Source: Gnetum montanum
Taxonomy: Eukaryota; Streptophyta; Gnetopsida; Gnetales; Gnetaceae
DNA: 64,000 nucleotides
NCBI GenBank assembly: GCA_015680685.1
Contig: MNCI01005015.1
Span: 78,357 to 142,356, forward strand
Direction: 5' to 3'
Shown: positions 34,753 through 47,900 of the stretch, piece by piece
Numbering within the stretch: position 1 is the first letter of the stretch
Layout of the letters: each line of letters opens with the position of its first letter
Notes under the pieces: generated by a model
What the model was told of the DNA's origin: nothing
The model's input: only the letters and a program-made list of their open reading frames with translations
Database searches by the model: none
Position numbers and translations under genes: made by a program

Positions 34753-34844
34753 NNNNNNNNNNNNNNNNNNNNNNNNNNNNNNNNNNNNNNNNNNNNNNNN
34801 NNNNNNNNNNNNNNNNNNNNNNNNNNNNNNNNNNNNNNNNNNNN
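34753..34844. other. Assembly gap (92 N) flanked by an inverted repeat
   Basis: Sequence 34693-34752 is matched in reverse complement by 35015-35074 at 59 of 60 positions, and a single N stands at 35075. The 230 bases after the gap therefore look like an inverted contig end. Confidence 0.9.
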
Positions 34845-35075
34845 AATGAAAAAGTAGAATGATGATGTAAAACAAAAATAAGAAAAGTAAAGAAATTTGT
34901 GAAATAAAAACGTGTAAAAGAAAAACGTGTAAAACAAAAATGTGTAAAACAAATGTGTAAAAAAAACGTGAAAAATAAAAATGTGTAAAAAAAAAAACTG
35001 AGGGCCCCAAATGATTAGCATAGGTGGCCATCTCCTCCATGATTGAGTGGAAAGGGAGAGATCCAAAATAATGAN

Positions 35076-36641
35076 TCCACCAGTTCTATGGTCTCTCTCG
35101 GCTTGGAAATGTACAGTCCCTTTCTAAATAAGAACTATAATGAATCGGTGACTAGGCATTTCTCAAACTAAGGGAGGACTCAAGAATTGAAAAGGGTGTG
35201 ACTTCAAGGGAACTTGATGCGTTTGTGTTGGCCATTCTCTTGGGTGCTTGGATGTGTTCTTCTTGAGTTTTCTTACCGTTTCGATGTTCCCCAATTATTG
35301 GGCAGCTAAGAAAATAAAAATAACAAAGTCTTTGCATGGTGTGGTTCTCATGTATAAACACATAAAACAAAAAAAATGAGAATTCAAAGCACACCCCTTA
35401 GACGAAATAATAATTTGGGCTACAAGCACTGGTTATGAAACTCAAATAAAAATTTTCCCTCTAACTAAGGCCCTTCTCTCTTCCCATTCTCTTCTCCTTG
35501 TTTCGTTGGAATGGTGGTGGCTCTTGGGTGAAGGCATTATTGTTACTTCAAGAGGATGGATCGGCTGAATGCATTAATATGAAGTCATTGTAAGTGGTTT
35601 TTTTGAGGCCAGACTTGGAATGGGATATACTAAGTCATATTAATCATGAAATCCACAACGAGCTGTACACCACCTTGTTCTTGAGAATCCATTCCATTCT
35701 CTTCTCTCCATCCTTCTCTCCATTGTTCACCTCATTGTCGGTCGTATCATTAGTATATATTTTGGTTGATGCATTGTTTTCTTTTTGGTAAATTCTTGTG
35801 GTTAAGATTTTACCTTTTGCTTTAAATGACATTCCTAGAGCCTATGGACTCTTTGAATGTGGGTTTGTTAGGGCATTAAGGGCATGAGCCTGCTTTTGGG
35901 AGGACCCACTGACATTCCTATTTGGTGCACCAGTTAAATTCTTTTCCCTAACATTTTTTCCAATCTAATTTATTTTGTTCATTTCCATCTTGACATCCAT
36001 TTCATCGATGTTATAGTTATCTCTTTTTCACCATCTTTCTTGTTCTTTTTCTTTCTCCATTCTATCACTATTGAAGGTTTGCAATTAGTCACGGGGGTAC
36101 AGAACCCAATTTTTTTGATTTTCTCCTAACCCCTACACCTTAGGTAGTCACCACTATGATATCTCCAGATCCGTATCAGCCATACCACAACTCAGCCAAT
36201 GGACCTTTCACCGAAGCAAGGTATCAACTGCATTGAAATTCATTTACCCTTGCTAATATAAAAACTGTGTTGTGTGTGCAGATGACAATCATGCAACAAT
36301 GGATTGGATCTAGAAGGAACACTTGGAATGGAGCAATGCTAAAGTAGCTATGCAAGGAGCAAGACCGATGGCGCACTTACGGATGGACAACAAAAGGCGT
36401 AATCTTGGCGTTGGTAGTAACAAATTTCTCTCTCTCTCTCTTTCTCAGCTGCCAAATAAGGCCTGATGTCAAATGTAATAAGGTGTTCACTCTTATTGTC
36501 ATGAACACCAGTTTTGTCTTGTCTTGTAATGATGATCCATTCACATGTCATCCCATTAGTTCCATTTGAGTCAATAATCCCATACCGTCCCAATATTTTT
36601 TAAGGAACTTGAGGACGAGTTTTTATTCAGTCATGGGGGTA
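35076..36641 (+). other. G1 3' untranslated region and polypurine tract
   Basis: No gene recognised. 35140-35480 and 35840-35960 match 62420-62710 and 63080-63180 of G2 by eye (AAAGGGTGTGA, GCATGGTGTGGTT, AACTAAGGCCC). A short CT microsatellite lies at 36429-36443. AAGGAACTTGAGGACGAG and TCATGGGGGTA (36603-36641) precede the LTR. Confidence 0.6.
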
Positions 36642-37429
36642 TGATGGGACGTGATATTGCATGGACCACGATATCACGTCATCCCCCACGATATCGCAGT
36701 GCGCCACCAAGTCTATAAATAAGAGGCAGCTCTCCCTTTGTTTCTCATCTAGATCTCGACCCTTAGTGAAACTCTTGCTATTTTACCTCTCCAAAGATAG
36801 AATATTTTCCATGTGCCCATGGTAGGAGCTCCAAAGTGAACAGATCTTTATTCAAGCAAATATTGTACTTGAACACATGTTTGTGTACGACAATAAAGAT
36901 GAACTTCTTGGATAAACCTTGTAGTGCATGGAATAGGCTAAATAGGATTTTATTTATTGTTATTTATTGTTTATCATTTAAATTATTTATTAGTCTCAAC
37001 CCTTTTCTCCTATTTAAGTGCCTCAATATGACCTCTTCAAGCACGTGCGTTACACTTGGTGATCCTAGCAATGATTAGCATTTGGTAACCAAGGTTGCAT
37101 CGGTTTAGGGTGTGAACGGTAAGTAGGAACGGATGCTGACACTAGGTTAATTAAGGCTTAGTTAGTTAGTTAAAGTTAGTCAATTAGTCTCTTCAACCCT
37201 TCACCTTATCAGCATAGGAGATAAAACAGAAAAACTATAAAAATCATCTACCTTGGACTTACTTAACCATACATCGTGACAAATACAAGTAAGTCTAGGA
37301 AGACAACGAATAATTAACCTTAAGTTTTCCATGAGGCATGTAGGCACTTAGTCTATGGAGTTCGACCGGATCGTGTGTGTTACGCTCATATTTGTATCGT
37401 TGAGTGTAGGGGTACCTCACCACTCATCA
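36642..37429 (+). repeat. G1 3' LTR (about 788 bp)
   Basis: It starts TGATGGGACGTG after the polypurine tract and ends CTCATCA, the same end that precedes the primer site in G2 (39837). It has TATAAAT at 36714-36720 and AATAAA at 36892-36897. A perfect 10-bp inverted repeat (36648-36657 with 36671-36680) lies at its head. Confidence 0.75.
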
Positions 37430-37599
37430 ACATCCATACAAATGTGAGATATTGGAACCCTAAAATAATTGTAATATAAGTATATTCTAAGATATATAGT
37501 CTAATTAGAATTTTATAACGCAATATTTCCCACTAGAATTGAATCCATCACTTTAAGTTTTTGAATCAAGAGTCTTAATACTAGGCTAATATCTTAATA
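37430..37599. other. AT-rich spacer
   Basis: No feature recognised; it may be the decayed 5' end of the copia relic that follows. Confidence 0.3.
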
Positions 37600-39270
37600 C
37601 TTAGACTATATTAGAGAAAATCAATACACTAAAGAGCTTTTGTATAGAATTTAATTTGGTAAAGTTGAGATAAAAAAAGGAAGAACATATTGAAGATTTC
37701 TTTGTAAGAATGTATGAATATATAAAACATATTGATGAATTTGGATGCAATTTCACTTAGTACCAAAACATTTAAAAGGTGATTGTAGCATTATACAATA
37801 ATCAAAGGTATCAAAATATAATGATGAATTTCCTCCAAAATAAAGAATTTAAGTAATTTATACTTGATGAAATAATATCACAAATCAAAACTTAGGAAAG
37901 CGTAAGAATAGTTAACTTTGATAAAAATCAAGCTTATATTGCTAATAGAGGAAGATGAAGATTTACTAGAATAAATTTTAAATATAAAATCTTTAGAATA
38001 ATCAAGACATGGTAGAGAATTCAACTAAAGATACAAGAGGTAGAGGTTTTACAAGAGGAAGATGGAGCAACCAAAGTTAAATTACTATGTAAATAAACAA
38101 CTCCATTCCATTCTATAGATTTTGCAAAAGGAGAGAATGCACATTAGAGTCTTGTTGGGTAGAAATTAGCTTTGATGAATTTTAGCTTGAAAACAACAAT
38201 TAAGAGGTGACATATATACCAATTTTAAGACAAGAAGATAATCAAGGTAATTATAAAGATTTCAATTCCAATACAATAATTAAACAAAATCATGGATTGT
38301 AAATAATGGATTAATATTTAAATCACATGACACCTCATAAATCCTACAAAGATATGATGAGAAGCCTTTTTAAAAATGTACAATTATCAAATATATATTA
38401 AGGCATGGCTATGATTATAACAACCTAAATTACAAATAGAATTATCAATAGCCTCAACAAGAAAAAGTCCTCTTATGAACTTCTTTATAACAAGCTATCA
38501 AATGTTAAATGCATGAAGATATTTGGGTGTCATTGCTATTTCAAAACTCCAAAATAATTTCTAGATAAACCATATGACAAGGAAATAATGTACATTTCTT
38601 AGTTATAATACAAAAAGAAAAAACAGGAAAAAGTAATTACAAATGTTATGATCCCATTGAGCACAAATGATATTTCTATAGGGATGTAACATTCATTGAA
38701 AATAAATTTGACATAGATGAGCATCAACAAAATAATCAAAAATCAAAATCCCAAACTAACCCTAATTCTTGGATTCATAGATACTAGCCCTAAGATCAAA
38801 TGTTGAAAACAAATTTTGAAAGAACAACAACTAAATTCAACATAATTAAAAATATTGCCTATTCAAATCTCAATCAATAACCATTCAACATTGAAAAAGG
38901 CCTAAAAAAGTATGAAAGGAAGTCATGGATAATGAATATAAGGCCATTATGAATAATAACACATTGGTGTTGTTTGATAGATCAAAAAGAAAAAAGATTA
39001 TCAATTGCAAATGATTGTACTAGACAAAGTTCAATGAAAAATAAGCCACCAAATACAAAGTAAGAATAGTAGCAAGAGGTTTTATATGGAAGAAGTACCT
39101 TTGACTATGAAGAAATATTTGCTGTAACAATAAGGTTTAAAATCATAAAATTTATTCTTTTAATATCTATTCATTGTATTCTAAAAATACATCAAATGGA
39201 TGTCAACTCTATCAATAATATTGTAGATAATATTCTTTTAGAAAAAATTATCAATTTATGATTTTTGATA
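37600..39270 (+). pseudogene. Ty1/copia relic: Gag and partial RT, strongly decayed
   Basis: Translations with many stops show a copia Gag pattern (EEHIEDFFVRMYEYI near 37680, then NRGRxR and Arg-rich residues) and copia RT words: MDNEYKAIMNNNTLVL near 38930, then VRIVARGF near 39060 and HQMDVN near 39190, the usual order of that RT. The composition is very AT-rich, fitting long C-to-T decay. Integrase and the end of RT were not found. Confidence 0.65.
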
Positions 39271-39274
39271 ATCT

Positions 39275-39490
39275 TATGAAGTCTTGTAAAGTTGACTAAA
39301 AGTTAAATAGTATACCAAAGTTGATTTTTCATTTATTTTCCAAAGTTGATAATTTTTTGAGATTCATTTATTTTCGAAAAGTCAATAATTGATAGTTGAC
39401 TAAAAGTTGATAATTTTTTGAGATTCATTGGATTCTTGTAAAGTTGACTAAAAGTTAAATAGTTAAATAAAAGTTGATTTTTCATAATAG
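39275..39490. repeat. Degenerate AT-rich repeat on AAGTTGACTAAAAGTT
   Basis: Four to five irregular copies of AGTTGACTAAAAGTTGATAA or TTTTTTGAGATTCATT words. It is probably non-coding decay product at the end of the copia relic. Confidence 0.5.
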
Positions 39491-39504
39491 ATTGTTCAAG
39501 ATGT

Positions 39505-39837
39505 GTACAGAAAGTGGAAACGGATGCTTATGTTAGGATTAGTTAAATAGTATTTAATTAATTAATTTAGATTATTAATCAAATTCCTTTATCTACATGT
39601 TGAATACCCAAAACATAAAATACAAAAATGATAAAAATCAGATGCCTTAGGTACACTTAACCATACCAACGTGCATCACAAGTGTAATTGGGAGGAAAAT
39701 AATTGACCTTAAGGCTAAATTCACTTCCTAAAGGGCTAGTGCACTGCAAATGATAAAGTCCATAGAATTCGACTGAGTCACATGTAAACACTTCGTGATT
39801 CGTATGGTTGGGCATAGGGGTACCTCATTGCTCATCA
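39505..39837 (+). repeat. G2 5' LTR, 3' portion only
   Basis: This matches 37095-37429 of the G1 LTR by eye (ACGGATGCT, then AACCATAC, GGGGTACCTCA) and ends CTCATCA. The 5' part of the LTR was not found, so it is truncated or replaced by the copia relic. Confidence 0.65.
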
Positions 39838-39838
39838 T

Positions 39839-39856
39839 TGGCATTGCTGCTAGGGA
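39839..39856 (+). promoter_or_regulatory. G2 primer binding site, decayed tRNA-Asp type
   Basis: TGGCATTGCTGCTAGGGA begins one base after the LTR. It differs from the Athila-lineage site TGGCGCCGTTGCCGGGGA only by transitions, as expected from CpG decay. Confidence 0.6.
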
Positions 39857-41985
39857 CTTTGTTTGTGGAAGGTGCACCATTTAGCTCTAAGTGAACAAGA
39901 AGAACCCCTGGGGTGTATGCCCATGGTTACTCTCAGAGAGAACAACTTTGCCACATAATAGATGGGCTTAGGGTAGAAACAAGAAGAACCCTTGGGGTGT
40001 ATGCCTAAGGGTGGTTGTCTAAAATGAGAGCTCATCATATCCAAAGGCTAATTGAGTAGGTAGCAAACGAAGAAGGTGAGCTACAAAAAAGGAAGAGTAC
40101 TAAAGAGTATGATAGGGACCCATCCATCAAAAAATGAGAGGTTTGATTTTGTAATGAGGAGGACTCACCACTTGATGAAGTGGTGAACAAAAAAACCTTG
40201 CCTATCCAAAAATCTATTTATGACATTTCAACCAAGGCTGACAAGATATGGGACTCTTTGGATGAAAAGTTTCAAACTGCTTTGAAAATTGCTAAAGAAT
40301 CCAAAGAGCAAAGTAGTGATCATAATCATAGATGGTGAAAGGAAGCCAAACATGCCTACCAAAGAGGTACGGGAAAAGCTACTGTAGTAGAGGAAGTTAT
40401 GGAGTCTAACATTGATGATGAAACTGAATATGACATCTATTAATATGAACATACCAAGGGATGTTGCCCTATGATGTCACACTTACAAGAATCTAGAGTG
40501 TATGCACTGAACCCTTTCCTAGCACACAGGTAAGCTCTAAGACACTTCCCTTACCCTCAAAGTAGTCCAAGGCAATTCCACCAATAGCAACAAGCTTACT
40601 ACCCAAGTGGAACTCCTCGACAACCTTATGAACAATATCAACAATGGTACCAACCACAATCATGGGGAATGCCACTACCAAGGCAGTAATACCCTTATAG
40701 ACAACCAGATTCATATGGGTATTATGTTAAGTAACCCATATCCCTTAGAAGTTCGGCAAGTCATGCATCATTCCAACATCACTATGACCCTTCAAAGTAC
40801 CACTGAACACATTCACCATCTACTCAAGCAAAAATCCCATATTTGTATCCTTATCATCCTCCACATCCCTCTGCACCTACACCTCCACCTTCAACTTAGT
40901 TACCTACTGCTCTATCCATGTAGGGTGAAATTCCTCCATAGCTGTAGCAATGAAACACTACAAGGGCTGTACACTCATAACTAGTTTTTCAACCAAGTGA
41001 TCTGGATAATCGATCAAGGAAATGACCCTTCTTTTGGCCCAGTAGTCCTCTCCAACCCTCATAGCCTACTCCGACTAATTACCCTGTATCTCTAGTACCC
41101 TCATCCTCTGCATTAAATACCTTTGAGCACCCTTCAAACCAAGTGCTACCTAGGATCTCCACTATAATTCTAACTCATGTTGTTTCTAACTGGATCAAGG
41201 TTGGAAAACTTCCTACAAAAATATCTGATCCAAGAAGTCCACTCATCTTTCTATAGATTACTAGACACGAACCATGCAAGGATCTTCTTGACTCTAGTTC
41301 CAAAGTTAGCCTCATCTCCCATGATATTTCCAAAGCTTGGAACCTACCACCTCTTAAGAAGAGCAACATCTATTTAGAATTAGTAGATCAATCAATTACA
41401 GTCCCTTTGGGATTAGTAAAGGACATTGTGACCACAGTTTGTGGGTGGTCCTATCCTATTGATTTTCTAGTAATCAAGGTGGACAACTATCAAAGTGACT
41501 TTCCCATCATCATGGGAAGGGCTTGGTTAAGCATGGTCGATGAGTGAATGGGTATAAGGGACCTATCTCTCAAAATATCTAAGGAAAATGAGTTAGGAAA
41601 AATTGAGAAGAAGTGTATTCCATGCATTGCTACAACAACAATGGGTGCAATTGTGTGCAAAGGATTTGGTCCATCAAAAGCACATACATTAAGGCATGCA
41701 ATCAGTGTGTGCAAGAAGTTAATATTCAATGGTGTCTATACGTAGTAGCCACAAAATAGGAAGGCACCCTGTGGTTGATAGATGATTCAGATAGCAGCAA
41801 AATATGCATGAAGCCAACTGAGAGTTTAACTTATGCATATGTAGAAGGCATGGACAAAATTGAACAATTTCATTCCCAACTCTCTAATGAAGATGATGAT
41901 AATTATTGGGGAGAGTTGGAGATCCCTGATCATTTCAAGCAGGAGCCCTTAGAACTAAAAAATTTACTAGTCAGAATGGAGTATG
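39857..41985 (+). pseudogene. G2 gag remnant and protease, cut by T3
   Basis: Gag is short and broken: a linker (40200-40440), then the Gln/Tyr/Pro-rich block shared with G1 (40560-40740). Protease similarity runs 41190-41640 with AWNLPPLKKSNIYLEL and FPIIMGRAWLS (about 41500); the catalytic triplet itself has decayed. The linker continues to 41985, where T3 starts. The T3 target copy GTATG (41981-41985) reappears at 59062, and the coding frame runs on there, so G2 was continuous before the insertion. Confidence 0.7.
41981..41985. repeat. T3 target-site duplication, left copy
   Basis: GTATG directly precedes the LTR start TGTAAC at 41986. Confidence 0.9.
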
Positions 41986-43340
41986 TGTAACAATGGAAAA
42001 CGTCGGCAGCTGGAAATACCGAACGAGGTTCCGTGTACACAGTTTTAACCACAGATCCGTGCAAGGGCTATGCTGGAAAAAGGAATCCGCAGCACCCTGA
42101 ACGGTCTTGTCGGTCAAACAGGGACTTACAGGTCAGTAAAACGATGGGGATTGCGAATGTTTGCGCTGTTCGATTTGATTCGAGGAATCGTAAAATGAAA
42201 GAAAAACAACATGGATGAATCATAACAATAATAACGCTAAACGCGCCAAGATGAAGCTAACAGGAGAAAAACACGTGGTTTCAAAGATCTATGCTTTGAT
42301 TTTTGAAAGAATGTATGCTTTGTATGTCACATTACAATGGGGAGACCCCGATAACTCAATGTAAAGTAAGCACAAAACAACAAGATAATTGCACGAACAG
42401 AAGTCCAATCTACCTCGGAGGCCAAAGTTGGGATGCAAGGAAGGTCAAGCTCTGACGTCCACCAATCAACTGTTTCTGACCAGTAGAGCCTATAAACCGG
42501 GCAAGACGATCTCACGATCCTTGTTCTGCTTCTTTGCTTCAAGTAGTTTCGGTTCAGGACTGACAACAATCGCTGATGAGGAAAGTCGTGTCTTCCTCCA
42601 AAGGAACGATCGCTCTTGTTGCTAAGGTTCAAGCGAGGCGTGCTCTGTTTCTGCTGAACGGTAATGCTGTCAACAAAAAGGTTGCTCTCTGTATCTCTGC
42701 TCAAGGTGATAACTGCTCCCTGCTCAGAAAATGCCCTTGCCCTTTTGATTTGCCGACCTTTGTATCTTTGTCAACTGGTGTATTTATAGGCTACGACATC
42801 CTATGGAAAAGGCGTAACCCTGGTGACGTGTATCTTGACCGTTTCGGGTACCGTTGACCTGACCATTTTATGTCAAACTGTGACTACGCACAATATGCTC
42901 ATTTGCGTATTGTGCATGTGAACAACAAGTGCGTGTCAGGCATGTTTCAACTGTATTTAGGTTATATTACGCTCATTCGCGTTGTGTTTCGTGTATGAGC
43001 GTAATCTAGCATGAAAACAAAAAATTCAAATTGTTTTACGCTTGCGCACGTAGCCGCGTGTAATGAAACGTAAACAATGTCTAGTCTTTGGCGATGAAAT
43101 ATCCTATGATACACAACATTGCGTAACGTGCGTAAGACCAGTTAACCGCGCGCCTCGAAAAAGTGTTGAACTACTGTACTTCTCTAGACTTTGCATTTGA
43201 CTATTTTGGAGCTTATTACGCTCATTACGCTGCCGTGCGTAAGAGAGCGTAAACTTGTCTTTGAACAAAGGCTATCATGCGCTCTCACTTGAATTGTGAA
43301 TTTTTGCCTGAGGCCGACTCGCAATTTTCACAGTGTTTCA
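41986..43340 (-). repeat. T3 3' LTR
   Basis: In element orientation it begins TGAAACACTG after GAGGGGCCAT and ends TTGTTACA. TATAAATA (minus) at 42788-42781. TTACGC/GCGTAA words are frequent at 42880-43260. Confidence 0.9.
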
Positions 43341-43393
43341 ATGGCCCCTCTTTGTTGACGATTAGAGGGCTTACCCGAAAGACGTCGACAAAG
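43341..43393 (-). promoter_or_regulatory. T3 stem-loop and polypurine tract
   Basis: 43350-43360 (CTTTGTTGACG) pairs with 43383-43393 (CGTCGACAAAG) at 10 of 11 positions; the tract AAAGAGGGGCCAT runs into the LTR start. The outer arms match T1, while the inner arm bases and loop differ. Confidence 0.7.
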
Positions 43394-44488
43394 AATGCGA
43401 AACACCGAATTGGTAGAAGCAAGAACAGCGTCCATCCATGGCTACTCAAGTGTTGCCCTGTCAACATGGAAGAGCAAAGCCGGAGGGTATGGGGGATAGA
43501 AGGATAAAGCAGGAAACAGGTTCGGGGAAGATGTAAAATGAGTTAGGATGGTAGGGGCATGGAATATGCTCGAACGCACAGAAACGTATGCACATTTATG
43601 TCAACAGGAATGCTTTCAGACGAGCGTAGCGCGTCAGTCCGAGATTTCTCTGTTACAGATTATAGTAAGAATGCTTGCAAAAGGAGCACTGCGCATCACT
43701 TTCTGTGATATCTCTGCTACAATGTATGCTTGCATATGGAATTGCAGTGCGAGTATGAAAGATGGGTGTTTACGTATATAGCTGTTACATACAGGAAGCT
43801 AAAAATAGGGATGAAAAGAGATAAAGGCTAAGTATAAGGTTCTGAGAGGTATAGTCATGTAGTTCCAAGTGGACGGGCAAACCTGAGCAGCCATCTCAGG
43901 ACACTGTTGTTCCTCACCGCTCAGATGAACGCACCTTTAAACGATGTTTTCGCAACAAGTAACCTACAACCATGAAAAGAAAAAACAGAGGGCACCATTG
44001 CTCTGGTGCGAGCAGGAGGCAAGGTTGTAGAAACGAGCGCCGTTTGATGCGAGATAGGATGGTCAGGCCGTGAAGAAGGAGCCGTAGGAGGAGGCCGGAA
44101 CCTCCCCTCTCGACGCTCGGCCCAGCATATAGCCGCCAAAAGGCATCAGACACAGTGCAGCTAACTAGTTGCGTAGGGAACCAGCTAGATGAATCTGCGA
44201 AGCTGGCGTCTGATAGCGATGATGCGCGGAGGTCCGCGAGCTCGTGGTCGATGAGGATTTCGTCGAGGCTTCGGCTGGCGAAACTAAACCCTCAAACGTA
44301 CCACCGCTGCAGTAGATGTAGCAACGGCATCTCCGAGGGGTCAGTAGTATGTCTCTCAGCTCATCCGAGGAATCAGTAGGATGCTGGTGGGGTGGCGACA
44401 TTGAGATTGTCCAAATGCCCCATCTCGTCTATCGCACAGCTGTACAAAGATGATCACGCTCGCCTGATTCGTATAGCAGCAGTCAATG
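43394..44488. other. T3 non-coding region between hairpin cluster and polypurine tract
   Basis: No protein recognised and no clear similarity to the same region of T1 and T2 beyond position. GC content is higher near 43900-44380. Confidence 0.4.
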
Positions 44489-44489
44489 A

Positions 44490-44960
44490 GTCCCAGTTTT
44501 GAGTCCTGGTAGACTATCATTGCTAATTTTAAGTCTCAGCAGACCATGGTTCCAGTTTAAAGTCCGGGCAGACTGAGAAATGCTAGTTTTACGTCGTAGC
44601 AGACGGTGTCTTGGCTGGTTTATGGTCTCAGCAGACCATGTTGTGGATGTCAGTTTCATGTCATGACCCAAGGACAAAGCTATGCTGATTTTATGTCTCA
44701 GTAGGCGACTACTTACCTATGCTAGTTTTGTGTCATGGCGGACAACTGATGCCAATTTAGCGTCGTGGCGGACGTGTGCAAAAGGTGCCAGTTTTTCGTC
44801 TTGGCGGACCTGTACACCATTGCCATTTTTACGTCGTAGCAGATGGTTACAACTTGCCAGTTTAGCGTCGTGGCGAACGCTTGCAGGGAATGCCAGTTTT
44901 ACGTCGTAGCGGACGTTCAATGCCAGTTTAACGTCGTAGCAGACAATTATTGCCATACCT
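44490..44960 (-). repeat. T3 hairpin-TAAACT cluster after pol, about 14 units
   Basis: Unit spacing is about 30-35 bases. Plus-strand arms: AGTC 44561-44564/GACT 44571-44574; ATGGTC 44622-44627/GACCAT 44634-44639; TGTC 44731-44734/GACA 44741-44744; CGTC 44761-44764/GACG 44771-44774; ACGTC 44901-44905/GACGT 44912-44916. In element orientation most units then read TAAACTGGC or AAAACTGGC. One or two units lost pairing. Confidence 0.85.
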
Positions 44961-44983
44961 GATTGTTCACACTGGAGATACTG

Positions 44984-47900
44984 CTAAATGTAATACCACT
45001 TCAGATATACATGATTTACAGGGTTTGGTAATTCACCACCGTCGATGTTTGCTAGTCTGAATGCTCCGTTGTTGTATGCGTCGACCATCAAGAAAGGGCC
45101 CTCCCAGTTTGCAGAGAACTTGCCCACTGGTTCGCGCACGGCCTTGAGAACTAGGTCTCCCTTCTTGATCGGATGCTACTGAAGGTTGTAATGATGCTTC
45201 TGTCTCTATTTATCTTGATACTTTTCAATCGTGTCAAGAGCCTGTATTCGCTTCTCCTCCACTGAATCCAAATCCATTATCCGAGCCTCAGTGTGTTGAG
45301 CCTCATTTATAATGGTGGAGAGGACCATTCTCAGAGAAGGAATTTGCAACTCGAGAGGCAGCACTGCCTCAGATCCGTAAACTAGGCTATAGGGCGTACT
45401 ACCTGTAGCTGTCCTACATGTAGTACGATACACCCACAGCACATAGAGGATCTGTTCGTGCCACCGTCTTTTGTTACCGTCGAGCATTTTCTTAAGCAAA
45501 TTGGTGATCACTTTGTTCGTTTCTTTAGCTTGACCATTCTCTTGTAGGTAATAGGGGGAGGAAAAAGATTGTCTAATGCCAAGGTTATCATAGAAGGATT
45601 TGGTTTCTGTGCTACTAAACTGTGGCCCGTTGTCCGTCACGATAGTCATCGGGAGACCAAATCTGGTTATTACATTGTCCAGGATAAAATGGCAAACCTA
45701 TTGGGATGTGATTTTTCGTAGGGGGACAGCTTCTACCCACTTCGTAAAGTACTCAGCAGTAGTAATAATGAAACTGTGCCCTGCAGAAGATTTTGGTGTG
45801 ATGGGTCCTATAATGTCAAGTCCCCATCGTTGAAATGGCCATGTTATCTGCGTTGTATGCAATTCTGTGGGTGACACGTGTATAAGATTTGCGTGACATT
45901 GACATGTGTCACAAGTTTTAACTTTTGTCAGGCAATCTTTTTCCATGCGTGGCCAGTAGTACCCTAAGCGTCGAATTTTTAGGGCCATAGCTCATGGTCC
46001 TACATGGCCGCCGCATAGTCCCTCGTGAACTTCGCTGACTATATGCTGCGCTTGGCTTTTGTCAACGCAAGTGAGCAGCACGTCATCGAAAGAGCGTCTA
46101 CAAAGAGTACTTTCTCCAATGATGACGTACTGCCTAGCCCGCTTGCGAATTACATCCTTTTGCGCGTGCGACAATTCAGGCGGTAGTTCGTCTTGTAGAA
46201 GGTAAGTTTTAATGTCGTCGTACCACTCGGGTGTGATTTCCTCGAGAAGAGAACAGATTTGCGCCGCCTAAATGATAGTATCTGTGTAGTTTGTTATCAA
46301 TGCAGGGTAGGTGTCAAGTAGATGCGAAGGCACGTTCAGAGCCAGGGTGGCCAGTGCATCGGCCAGCATGTTGTCAGTGCGTGGCACGTGTTGAGCATCG
46401 ATGGTCGCAAATCGTCTCAGAAGATCTTTAGCCTTATTGCAGGAGGGCTGCAAATGTACAGCCTTGCAGGCGTAGACTCCTGTGATCTGATTTATGACAA
46501 GCATCGAATCACCCCTAACCGCCAGGTGTTGAACATTGAGCTCGGTGGCGGTTAGTAATCCTCTGAGGAGCCCCTCGTACTCTGCCACGTTGTTCGTGCA
46601 AGGGAATGTCAAGCGATAAGCGTGTAGACGCACGTCCTTAGGTGATAGCGTAATGACAGTGGCAGCACTGCCACCTTTAGCAGTTGAAGCTCCGTCGAAA
46701 TACAACGTTGCTTCGGGTCCTGTCAAGATAGGGCTTAAACTATGTACATGTTCATCAGGGAACTCTGGCTCTATTGTCACCTGATTATCAACCGGTGATG
46801 TTACTAACTAGTCAGCTATTGCCTGGCCTTTCATAGAAGATTGGCCAATATAATGCAGATCGAATTTTGCTGTGATAACCTTCCAGCGAGCGATCCTACT
46901 GCTTTCATACAAGTTATGTGTAATGGTCCTAAGGATGTTATTTTTGCAAATGATGTTAACCTGGCTACGGAAAAGGTAATGTCTACATTTCTTAAGCGTA
47001 AAAACTAATGCTAGGCAATTATGCTCTACTTCGTTATACCTCGTTTCGTACGCATATAAAGCATGACTCAAGTAGTAGATGGGTACTTCCAACCCATCAT
47101 CCCTTCTCTGACAAAGTAATGCTGCTAACACTACATCCGAAGTTGCGAGGTAGATATAAAATGGTAAGTCCCTTTGTGGCTGGAAAACCGTAGGTAAATG
47201 TTGAAGTTCCTGTTTTATGCTATCAAATGTGTGTTGGCAATCTTCCATCCATTCAAAATTAACCCCCTTTTTTAGCAAATGCTGCATAGGGTGTAGCTTG
47301 TCGGTTAATCTCGAGATGAATCGGCGTATGAACTGTAAGCGTCCCTGTAACCCGCATAATTGCTTGAGGTTTGTTGGAGGCGTTAACTCGACAATGGCTT
47401 TGACCTTATCAGGGTCAACTCGTATGCCGATTTTCAACACCACAAACCCCAACATGCGTCCGGTTTTGACTCCGAATACGCACTTCTTTGGGTTAAGCCG
47501 GAGCTCGTATTTGGAGCATCTTTTAAGGACTAACTCCAGATCTCCTGAATGATCCTCAGACTTTAAAGACTTCATAGCTATATCGTCTACATAATCATTC
47601 AGTCTCTCTAAGAGGTAATCGCTAAAGATGTACGTCATAACTCGTTGATACGTTGCTCCGGCATTCTTTAGACCAAATGGCATCATAGTATAACAAAAGG
47701 TACCCTAGGGTGTCATGAATGTCGTGGTTAATTGATGTTCTGGGTTTATACAAATCTGCTTATAACCAGAGAAACCATCCATGAAGGATAGACGCGCATG
47801 CCCAGCTGTTGTATCGACTAGTTGATCGATACTCGGAAGCGGGAAGTTATCCTTGATCGTGGCCTTGTTCAAATCTCGGAAGTCTATGTAGATGCGTATG

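Larger units (their letters stand above)
33177..37429 (+). mobile_element. G1: Athila-like gypsy element with pol deleted
   Basis: The element keeps part of gag (33177-33960), protease (about 33965-34400), a linker, then passes straight to the 3' untranslated block that in G2 follows integrase (compare 34700-34752 with 61900-61955). It continues through 35076-36641 to a polypurine tract and LTR (36642-37429). RT, RNase H and integrase are missing. An assembly gap lies at the pol-to-3' region boundary. Confidence 0.7.

Noticed and set aside
36160-36350. Possible intron (GTATCA...TGTGTGCAG) in the G1 3' region, hinting at an env-like gene
   Set aside because: Neither flank gives a coding frame of useful length and G2 shows no matching exon.
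43914-44153. Small hydrophobic open frame in T3 after pol
   Set aside because: No match in T1 or T2 at the same place; probably chance in a GC-rich stretch.
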